From positions 1-7,090 of the forward strand of contig DASRJX010000123.1 of NCBI GenBank assembly GCA_035649235.1: DNA of 7,090 nt, read 5' to 3'. The DNA comes from DASRJX01 sp035649235. GTDB taxonomy: Bacteria; Acidobacteriota; Polarisedimenticolia; Gp22-AA2. The position numbers were made by a program, and so were the translations under genes. Below, piece by piece: positions 1-5,154 of the stretch. The notes beneath the pieces are model-generated. The model made no database searches, was not told the DNA's origin, and saw nothing but the letters and a program-made list of their open reading frames with translations. Numbering within the stretch: the stretch's first letter is position 1; each line of letters starts with the position of its first letter.

Positions 1-130
1 CCTTCGGCCTCGGGAGGCGGGCTCCGAGCGCGACCCAGGATCGCCGGAAGGCGTTGTCCTCGATCGCGTTCATGGGCGAGCCGTGGCCGACGAAGATCAC
101 CGGCATCCGGTCGCCCGGTCCGCGGGCCAT
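1..130 (-). CDS. ygiD: 4,5-DOPA extradiol dioxygenase, YgiD/LigB family (N-terminal part only)
   Basis: Only the first 43 codons are present; the rest lies beyond the left edge. The visible protein contains MPVIFVGHGSPMNAIEDN followed by RSWVALGARLPRPK. This matches the start of YgiD/DODA proteins (GHGSPMN...EDN...W..LG..LPRP) from the class III extradiol dioxygenase (LigB) superfamily. In that family the His of GHGSPMN is a metal ligand, and the enzymes open catechol rings such as that of L-DOPA in the cytosol. The start is uncertain: ATG at 130 is used here. GTG at 145 has an AGGA just upstream, and ATG at 106 would give a protein starting directly at MPVIF. The gene is divergent from the secreted-protein gene at 241. 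The family is clear from the motif; the physiological substrate is not. Confidence 0.85.
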   Translation of the reverse strand, partial: MARGPGDRMPVIFVGHGSPMNAIEDNAFRRSWVALGARLPRPK

Positions 131-168
131 CACAACGCGCGCCACATTCCTACTGTGCCAGAAGTCAC

Positions 169-197
169 TTTACACCGGGCCGATCCGGGCGTATAGG
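169..197 (+). promoter_or_regulatory. sigma70-type promoter for the secreted lamin-tail-like gene
   Basis: TTTACA (169-174) and TATAGG (192-197) are separated by exactly 17 nt, matching five of six and four of six consensus positions. Transcription would begin near 204 and leave a leader of about 37 nt before the ATG at 241. The spacer contains a direct repeat CCGGGC (175-180 and 185-190), one helical turn apart, which could be a protein binding site or chance in GC-rich DNA. No factor can be named. Confidence 0.5.
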
Positions 198-240
198 TTC
201 TGCCAAGCACCCGAGCACTCTATTCGACTTGGAGGGAGCG

Positions 241-1185
241 ATGAGAATCCGATCCGGCATCTCCTGGCCGTTATTGTCCTGCGTCGTCCTGATATCGGGA
301 ACGATCTCAGCCCAGGCGGGCGCCCATCTCTGGCGGATAGAGGAGATCTTCAGCAACCCCAGCGGCACGGTCCAGTTCATCGAAATGTCGACCTGCTGCG
401 GCTCCACCGGCGAGATCTTCCTGTCGGGCCTGCGGCTCCGCAGCAACGCGAGCACTTTCGATTTTCCGGGCAATCTCTCCGGCTCGACGCTCCACAAGCA
501 CCTCCTGCTGGCGACCGATGGGTACGCCGCGATCCCCGGGGCGCCCCCGAGGGACTACACGATCCCGGCCAACTTCTTCTCGATCAACGGCGACAGCATC
601 AGCTTCGTGACCTACGACGTGATGACCTTCGGCCCGGGCGTCCTGCCGACGAACGGCACCACCTCGCTCAACAAGGACCCGGACGACAACCTCGACCTCA
701 AATTCCAAGCCCCCAACTCGCCCACGAACTTCAACGATCAGACGGGCTCGATCACCGTGGTCAACGGACCGCCCGGGGTGCCCGACGGCAAGAACGGCAG
801 CACGCCGATGACCGTTCAGGCTCTGACGGCGGACGCTTCGTCGCTCCGCGTCTCGTTCGACACGGCGACCTGCACGAACGCCGCCGGCTATCACATCCTG
901 TTCGGACAGCGCAGCGGGTTCCCCGCCGCTCCGGGCGGCACCTACACGCTCCTGGGGAGCGTCTGCAACATCGGCACGGCCTCCCCATACGACTGGGTCG
1001 GAGTCCCGAACCCCACGGACGGGTTCGGCTTGATCTGGTGGGTGACCGTGGCGACCGACAGCTCGTTCGTCGAAGGATCGTGGGGGAAGGATGCCCTCGG
1101 CAACGAGCGCAACGGCACCGGGAACAACGGCGCGGACGGAACCTGCGCTCTCGTCAAGAACGTCAGTAACGCCTGCGGGCACTGA
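241..1185 (+). CDS. Secreted lamin-tail-domain-like protein with C-terminal beta-sandwich-like region
   Basis: This is a 314-residue protein. The start is ATG 241 because GGAGGG (231-236) is well placed; an upstream in-frame TTG at 229 overlaps that ribosome site and is less likely. A signal peptide runs about 1-26: basic MRIR, a hydrophobic stretch SWPLLSCVVLISG, then AQA. Residues about 29-125 (HLWRIEEIFSNPSGTVQFIE, then an LSGLRL strand and a KHLLLAT strand) resemble lamin-tail-like folds found in secreted bacterial proteins. Residues about 192-275 resemble an Fn3-like sandwich (SLRVSFDTATC, GYHILFGQ, IWWVTVATD). The tail EGSWGKDALGNERNGT is a pattern I recall from secreted proteins of Acidobacteriota-like genomes. 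Six cysteines remain in the mature part (52, 53, 211, 242, 302, 312), consistent with disulfides. No catalytic motif is visible, so a structural or surface role is only a guess. It has its own promoter and is convergent with the operon ending at 1247. Confidence 0.8.
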   Translation: MRIRSGISWPLLSCVVLISGTISAQAGAHLWRIEEIFSNPSGTVQFIEMSTCCGSTGEIFLSGLRLRSNASTFDFPGNLSGSTLHKHLLLATDGYAAIPGAPPRDYTIPANFFSINGDSISFVTYDVMTFGPGVLPTNGTTSLNKDPDDNLDLKFQAPNSPTNFNDQTGSITVVNGPPGVPDGKNGSTPMTVQALTADASSLRVSFDTATCTNAAGYHILFGQRSGFPAAPGGTYTLLGSVCNIGTASPYDWVGVPNPTDGFGLIWWVTVATDSSFVEGSWGKDALGNERNGTGNNGADGTCALVKNVSNACGH

Positions 1186-1229
1186 GCGGCGGTCACCGGG
1201 CAGCGCTCGCCGAGCCGGATGAGCCCCAG

Positions 1230-1244
1230 GCCGGCGGCACCGGC
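1230..1244. terminator. Weak GC hairpin between two convergent genes
   Basis: GCCGG (1230-1234) and CCGGC (1240-1244) can form a 5-bp stem with a 5-nt loop in the 61-bp gap between the stops at 1185 and 1247. No T-run follows on either strand, so it is at best part of a shared terminator. Hairpins of this size are common by chance in DNA this GC-rich. Confidence 0.2.
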
Positions 1245-1246
1245 AG

Positions 1247-1885
1247 TTACGAGGCGGGGGCCGGCTTGCCGTCCTTGTACTTCAGGCGGTGGGTCGGGCA
1301 GTACCCATCGGCCACCATCGCCGCGGCGCAGGTCTCGCAGCGCGCCGAGACCTCGATTGCCGCGAGGAGCGTCTCGTAGGCCTTCTGGAACTCCGAGAAG
1401 GCCTGTCTGTCAGCGATGGCCAGGTGGCCCGCGATACCGACCTGATCCTTCTCGCACCAGCCGATCCCCTGTGCGTGCCGGCGGCATTCGGGGCAGGTCA
1501 GCGTGGCGGGATCGATCCTCCTGGCTCGGGCGATCTGATAGGTCAGAGGAGACAGATACGCCTTCCCCTTGACGTAGCCCATGAGGTGGCTTGGGCAGAA
1601 GCCGTCCGTGCGCATCGCCTTCTTGCAGGTCTCGCAGGTCACGTACTCCGGAACGATGTCGTGACCGTGGGCGTCGAGCGCCTCGAAGAGAGGGCGCGAG
1701 CGGATCTCGACCCCCGCCACGTAGCCGACTCCGGCCGCCTCGCACCAGCCGCCGTCCCGCTTCGCCTCCTCGCACCCCTGCGGCGTCGCGGTATGCGCCG
1801 CCCCAGCGTCCGGATCCGCGGCGAGGATGACGAGGAGCCCGGCAGCCAACGCGACGCCGCGCCCCGTGGACCGATCCCCGCTCAT
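1247..1885 (-). CDS. Exported four-repeat Cys-rich protein (CxxC-x9-C repeats), function unknown
   Basis: This 212-residue protein has a signal peptide over about residues 1-30 (GVALAAGLLVILA, then AGAA). Four Cys modules follow. Module 1 has C38 and C48, module 2 C84-x2-C87-x9-C97-x2-H100, module 3 C131-x2-C134-x9-C144, and module 4 C183-x2-C186-x9-C196-x2-H199. Modules 1 and 3 end in GWCE followed by VGY or VGI. Modules 2 and 4 begin CETC and end DGFCPSH or DGYCPTH followed by a GK turn. The protein therefore looks like a duplicated two-module unit (about 38-109 and 131-207). CxxC...CxxH sets suggest zinc-ribbon-like metal sites or reversible disulfides; there is no CxxCH heme motif. The ATG (1885-1883) overlaps the peptidase stop as ATGA and follows a strong AAGGAGG (1890-1896), so translation is coupled to the upstream gene. 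It ends in TAA. I do not recognise the family. Co-expression with an exported thioredoxin-fold protein makes it a candidate redox client, by inference. Confidence 0.85.
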   Translation of the reverse strand: MSGDRSTGRGVALAAGLLVILAADPDAGAAHTATPQGCEEAKRDGGWCEAAGVGYVAGVEIRSRPLFEALDAHGHDIVPEYVTCETCKKAMRTDGFCPSHLMGYVKGKAYLSPLTYQIARARRIDPATLTCPECRRHAQGIGWCEKDQVGIAGHLAIADRQAFSEFQKAYETLLAAIEVSARCETCAAAMVADGYCPTHRLKYKDGKPAPAS

Positions 1886-3054
1886 CGAGCCTCCTTCGGC
1901 AGGAGCGCGCGCACGCGCTCGATCGGAATCGCCTCCGCCGTCCCGAACTTCGAGGTCACCGTCGTCGCCCGGAAGAGCGCATTGTAGACCGCTTCCTCGG
2001 TGGCCTCCAGCGCCGCCTCGAACAGAGGCGAGACGGCCTCGGGCGGCAACACCTTCCGCTCCCGGGGCGCGCCGTCGCCGAAGCGGCTCCGCATCTCGGG
2101 TGACGTGGAGAAGGCGATGGCGTAATCGCCGCTCCCGCTGCTGAAGGAGGACCCCGTCCGGCCCAGGCCGAACACCGCCCGCGCCGCGAGGCGCCGGAGA
2201 TCGCGCGCGTCGAGCGGCGCGTCGGTCGCCACGACGAGCATGCAGGAGCCGTCTCCGCGCGCGGGCTCCGATCCCCCGTCCCGCAGACCTGCCGCGGCCC
2301 TCGGAGGAGGCTGCAGCAGCCGGAAGACCGGCACGCCCGCTATGGTGAGGCTGCCGCCGAAGTTCGCCTGCGCCAGGACGCCCACGACATAGCCCCCCGG
2401 GAGCATGCGCGAGGAGGTCCCAATCCCTCCCTTCCACCCGTAGAGCACCGTCCCCGTCCCCGCGCCGACGCTCCCTTCCTCCACGGGCCCGGACCTGGCG
2501 CGCGCGATCGCGTCGAGCACGTGCTTGCGAGTGACGTGGAGGCCGCGGATGTCGTTCAACCCGCCGTCGTTCGTCTCGCCGACGAGGGCATTCACCGACC
2601 GCACCTCTTCGTTGCCCGGCTGCCCCAGCGTATACCGCACCACTGCGTCCATGGCGACGCCGACGCTCAGCGTGTTCGTCAGGACGATGGGCGTCTCGAT
2701 CGTGCCCAGCTCGGCCACCTGGGTGGTGCCGGCGAGCTTCCCGAACGCGTTGCCGACGAACACGGCTCCCGCGACCTTGTCCTGGAAGAGGTTGCCGGCG
2801 TGCGGCAGGATGGCCGTGACGCCGGTCCGCACGGCGTCCCCTTCGATGATCGTCGTGTGGCCGACGAGCACGCCGGCGACGTCCGTGATCGCGTTGAGCG
2901 GCCCGGGCGCGCAGGTGCCGGGTGCTATCCCGAGATCGCGGGCCCGTGGCCGCGCCTCCGCCATCGCGTTCGACACGCCCCAGGCGGAGAGCACCGCGAG
3001 GAACACGATCCGTTCCGCGCCTGTCACGAACCGGGACCTCGTCGGCGTCGTCAA
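1882..3054 (-). CDS. P1 family (MEROPS S58, DmpA/BapA-type) aminopeptidase, exported
   Basis: The product is 390 residues from TTG 3054. DmpA/BapA-type enzymes are self-cleaving N-terminal nucleophile hydrolases that remove N-terminal L-, D- or beta-amino acids. Family hallmarks are visible: NAITDVAGVLVGHTT (54-68), TGVTAILPH (77-85), VGETNDGGLNDIRG (158-171), GWKGGIGTSSR (206-216), AQANFG (228-233) and GDGSCMLVVATDAPL (267-281). The expected autocleavage is before Ser270 in GDG/S, which would free the beta-chain nucleophile. Ser308-Gly-Asp310 lies where a second active-site Ser and acidic residue occur in relatives. An N-terminal hydrophobic segment (RIVFLAVLSAWGVSNAMA, about 15-32) indicates export. 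The start is ambiguous. TTG at 3054 overlaps the upstream stop as TTGA, but its AAGGAG (3057-3062) is only 2 nt away. GTG at 3027, with GAGG 9 nt upstream, gives a 381-residue product with the same signal peptide. The gene is second in the operon. Family is secure; substrate stereochemistry is not. Confidence 0.95.
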   Translation of the reverse strand: MTTPTRSRFVTGAERIVFLAVLSAWGVSNAMAEARPRARDLGIAPGTCAPGPLNAITDVAGVLVGHTTIIEGDAVRTGVTAILPHAGNLFQDKVAGAVFVGNAFGKLAGTTQVAELGTIETPIVLTNTLSVGVAMDAVVRYTLGQPGNEEVRSVNALVGETNDGGLNDIRGLHVTRKHVLDAIARARSGPVEEGSVGAGTGTVLYGWKGGIGTSSRMLPGGYVVGVLAQANFGGSLTIAGVPVFRLLQPPPRAAAGLRDGGSEPARGDGSCMLVVATDAPLDARDLRRLAARAVFGLGRTGSSFSSGSGDYAIAFSTSPEMRSRFGDGAPRERKVLPPEAVSPLFEAALEATEEAVYNALFRATTVTSKFGTAEAIPIERVRALLPKEAR

Positions 3055-3620
3055 CGCTCCTTCAGGAGCGCGGACAGTTCGCTCTCGAACGCGCGGGCTT
3101 CAGGGCTTCCTTCGTGAGTCTCCCCCCTGTAAATGACGCGGATGGATCCCTTTCGGTCGATCAGATAGGTCGCCGGCCAGGCGACATTCTGGAGCGCGTC
3201 CCACATCGCCAGATCGTTGTCGAGAACGACCGGATAAGTCACTTGCAGCTTGCGGACCTGCTTGCGGACTGTATCGGGGTTCTTTTCATTCTCGAACTCG
3301 GGAGAATGCAGCCCGATGATCTGCAGGCCCTGCTCATGGAAACGGCGGTCGAGGGACGCTACCCACGGCAGCGATCGGCGGCAGTTGATTCAGCCGAATG
3401 TCCAGATGTCGATGAGGACCACCCGCCCGCGCAGGCCGGACATCGAGAGGGGCGGAGAGTTGATCCAGAGGGCCGGATCCTGCGTCGGGAACTCGGGCGC
3501 CGGCCGGCCGCCGCGTTCATTCGGGGGCGACCCAGGCGGATCGGCCGCTGTGGGCGTGCTCCAGGGACACAGCAACACCCCGATCGACAGGACCATGGCC
3601 GGCAGCGGGAAGCGGTTCAT
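3051..3620 (-). CDS. Exported thioredoxin-fold selenoprotein (TlpA/DipZ-like, UxxC), in-frame UGA read as selenocysteine
   Basis: Reading through one TGA at 3392-3390 gives a 189-residue protein. ATG 3620 is preceded by GAGG, and residues 1-26 form a signal peptide (LPAMVLSIGVLL...TPTA). Residues about 40-189 are a TlpA/DipZ-like thioredoxin domain: VVLIDIWTFG (67-76), then U77-I-N-C80, then RRSLPWV. IIGLHSPEFENEKNP (101-115), YPVVLDND (129-136), the cis-Pro motif WPATYLID (148-155) and IRVIYRGE follow. Relatives carry a CxxC with a WT(Y/F)xCINC motif, so the TGA falls exactly on the attacking first Cys. No other stop interrupts the frame, and conservation is equally strong on both sides. The gene ends in TGA at 3053-3051, overlapping the peptidase start. 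An exported thiol reductase or oxidase role follows from the family; selenium use is inferred from the TGA position and the hairpin after it. A recent nonsense mutation or a base error (TGC to TGA) is the alternative. The selABCD genes are not in this window. Confidence 0.85.
3357..3373 (-). promoter_or_regulatory. Candidate bacterial SECIS hairpin for UGA recoding
   Basis: On the minus-strand mRNA, sixteen nt after the UGA (3392-3390), CGCUGCC pairs with GGUAGCG around the loop GUG. This makes 7 bp including one G-U pair. The apical loop begins with G and lies 23 nt after the UGA. Bacterial SECIS elements sit inside the coding sequence just after the UGA, with a loop roughly 16-37 nt away and a G among the first loop bases, and SelB binds them. 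A short lower helix, CGA with UCG across an asymmetric internal loop, may extend the stem. GC-rich DNA produces hairpins easily, so the position relative to the UGA is the main support. Confidence 0.65.
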
Positions 3621-3692
3621 CGGCCTCGATCTTACTACTCGCCTGTCTCGGGGATAATAGGGTCTCTGACGCCGGTGGCCGCGGAGGGGGCC
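3621..3692. promoter_or_regulatory. Divergent promoter region between the selenoprotein operon and the dipeptidase-cyclase operon
   Basis: This 72-bp gap separates two divergent ATG codons. It contains an AT-rich island, GGGATAATAG (3651-3660), unusual in such GC-rich DNA. It offers GATAAT (3653-3658) as a plus-strand -10, with TTACTA (3632-3637) 15 nt upstream as a weak -35. It also offers TATTAT on the minus strand (3659-3654) as a -10 with no convincing -35. Plausible ribosome sites flank it: GGAGGGGG (3683-3690) for the plus gene and GAGG on the minus strand just before 3620. The two operons may share a control site, but no operator is recognisable. Confidence 0.4.
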
Positions 3693-5123
3693 ATGATTCG
3701 GTTCCGCATCATCTTGATTGCGTTCTCGGCCGTCCTGGGAATGGGCGCGGCGGCGGATCCGCGCGAGCCCGGACCGCCGTCCGAGCCCGGACCGTTCCGG
3801 GCGCCGGAACTGGTGGAGATCGTCGCGCTCGAGCCGGGCGTCCGGCTGGACGTGCGGTACGCGCGGGCGGACAACTTCACGGGGCGGGCGGTCTACAAGG
3901 AGGCGCGGGCGTTCCTGCAGCGGCCGGCGGCGGAGGCGCTGGCGCGGGCGCACCGGGCGCTCAAGGAGAAGGGGTTCGGCCTCATGGTGTTCGATGGGTA
4001 CCGGCCGTGGAGCGTCACGAAGATCTTCTGGGACCTGACGCCACAGGACAAGAAGGTGTTCGTGGCCGATCCGGCGAAGGGGTCGAAACACAACCGTGGG
4101 TGCGCCGTGGACCTGACGCTGTTCGACCTGAAGACGGGGCGCGCCGTGGAGATGCCGAGCGCCTACGACGAGTCGACGGAGCGCGCCTACGCCACGCACG
4201 GCGGTGGGAACGCCAAGGCGCGGGAGCGGCGCGACCTTCTGATCGAGGCCATGGGTCGCGAGGGCTTCTTCGTCTACCCGTACGAATGGTGGCACTTCGA
4301 CTACAAGGACTGGCGCGAGTACCCGATCCTGGACATCGCCTTCGAGGCGCTGGGCAAGGACGGGGGCCCGGCGGGCGCAGCGGCGGCGACGGCCCCGATC
4401 GACATTGCCCGCGCCCGGATCGTCGACCTGACCTACGCGTTCGACGCCACGACGCTCTACTGGCCGACGGCGCCCTCGGCGTTCGAGCTGAAGCGGCTCT
4501 CCTTCGGGACAACCGAGGCCGGCTTTTTCTACGCCGCCAATTCGTTCTGCGCGCCGGAGCACGGCGGCACGCACCTCGATGCCCCGATCCACTTCGCGGA
4601 GGGCGCCTGGACGTCCGACGAGATCCCGCTGCGGCGGCTGGTGGCGCCCGCTGTCGTCATCGACGTCAGCGCCAGGGCGGAGGTGGATCCCGACTACCGC
4701 CTGACGCCCCAGGACCTGGGCGCCTGGGAGAAGGCCCACGGCCAGGTGCCGAAGGGTGGGATAGTCCTGCTCCGGACCGGGTGGGGGAAGCGCTGGCCGG
4801 ACCGCAAGCGCTACCTGGGGGACGACACGCCAGGCGACGCCCTGCATCTCCACTTCCCGTCCTATGGGAAGGAGGCGGCCGGGATCCTGGTACGGGACCG
4901 CGGCGTCGCCGCGCTCGGCGTCGACACCGCCAGCATCGATTACGGGCCGTCGACGGACTTCATCGTCCACCAGGTGGCGATGCGGGCCAATGTCCTGGGC
5001 TTCGAGAACGTCGCCAACCTGGAGGCGCTGCCGGCGACCGGCGCCTACGTCGCGGCACTGCCGATGAAGATCGGCGAAGGGTCGGGAGGGCCGCTGCGGA
5101 TCATCGCCTTCCTGCCCGACTGA
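3693..5123 (+). CDS. Exported fusion: VanX/DdpX-type D-Ala-D-Ala dipeptidase plus kynurenine-formamidase-like cyclase
   Basis: The product is 476 residues. ATG 3693 is chosen for the GGAGGGGG just upstream and a signal peptide (IRFRIILIAFSAVLGMGAAA, 2-21). Residues about 38-220 are an M15D D-Ala-D-Ala dipeptidase: GVRLDVRYARADNFTG (49-64), FDGYRPW with Arg104, SKHNRGCAVD with Zn ligands His133 and Asp140, and EWWHFD with catalytic Glu198 and Zn ligand His201. All VanX catalytic residues are present. An Ala/Gly-rich linker (223-236) leads to residues about 240-476, a cyclase/KynB-type metal-dependent hydrolase (PF04199). That domain has the motif HGGTHLDAPIHF (290-301), with His290, His294 and Asp296 as expected metal ligands. 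It also has VLLRTGW (358-364), ALGVDTASID (407-416) and a Pro-rich C-terminal strand. I normally know these families as separate proteins, so the fusion is unusual. VanX-type enzymes split D-Ala-D-Ala from the cell wall; the cyclase substrate is unknown. The gene leads an operon with the M24 peptidase 31 nt downstream. Confidence 0.93.
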   Translation: MIRFRIILIAFSAVLGMGAAADPREPGPPSEPGPFRAPELVEIVALEPGVRLDVRYARADNFTGRAVYKEARAFLQRPAAEALARAHRALKEKGFGLMVFDGYRPWSVTKIFWDLTPQDKKVFVADPAKGSKHNRGCAVDLTLFDLKTGRAVEMPSAYDESTERAYATHGGGNAKARERRDLLIEAMGREGFFVYPYEWWHFDYKDWREYPILDIAFEALGKDGGPAGAAAATAPIDIARARIVDLTYAFDATTLYWPTAPSAFELKRLSFGTTEAGFFYAANSFCAPEHGGTHLDAPIHFAEGAWTSDEIPLRRLVAPAVVIDVSARAEVDPDYRLTPQDLGAWEKAHGQVPKGGIVLLRTGWGKRWPDRKRYLGDDTPGDALHLHFPSYGKEAAGILVRDRGVAALGVDTASIDYGPSTDFIVHQVAMRANVLGFENVANLEALPATGAYVAALPMKIGEGSGGPLRIIAFLPD

Positions 5124-5154
5124 GGTCGAACCGAGATCGAGGAGACCAACTGCG

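Noticed and set aside
143..165. Sigma54-like promoter (TGGCAC on the minus strand) before the dioxygenase gene
   Set aside because: TGGCAC is present but the required TTGC-type -12 element is missing at the correct spacing.
54..1169. 371-codon plus-strand frame overlapping the secreted-protein gene
   Set aside because: Arg/Pro/His-rich composition without recognisable motifs. The overlapping frame from 241 has a ribosome site, a signal peptide and plausible domains.
1247..1885. Multiheme cytochrome reading of the Cys-rich protein
   Set aside because: None of the CxxC motifs is followed by His (CETCK, CPECR, CETCA), so c-type heme attachment is not supported.
2521..3136. Plus-strand frames of about 200 codons opposite the P1 peptidase
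   Set aside because: They lie antisense to a gene with clear family motifs and show no ribosome sites or recognisable domains.
3390..3392. UGA as sense codon through an alternative genetic code
   Set aside because: TGA ends the genes at 1185, 1882 and 5123 at sensible places, including a 4-bp ATGA overlap, and Trp is encoded by TGG throughout.
3567..3569. Lipoprotein signal at Cys18 of the selenoprotein (VLLC)
   Set aside because: The residue before Cys is Leu, not Gly, Ala or Ser, so the lipobox rule fails. An ordinary signal peptide ending near TPTA fits better.
3051..3620. Thioredoxin-like gene as a pseudogene split by a nonsense mutation
   Set aside because: No other stop or frameshift occurs, downstream motifs including the cis-Pro are intact, the stop coincides with a catalytic Cys position, and the operon overlaps are preserved. 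It cannot be fully excluded without related genomes.
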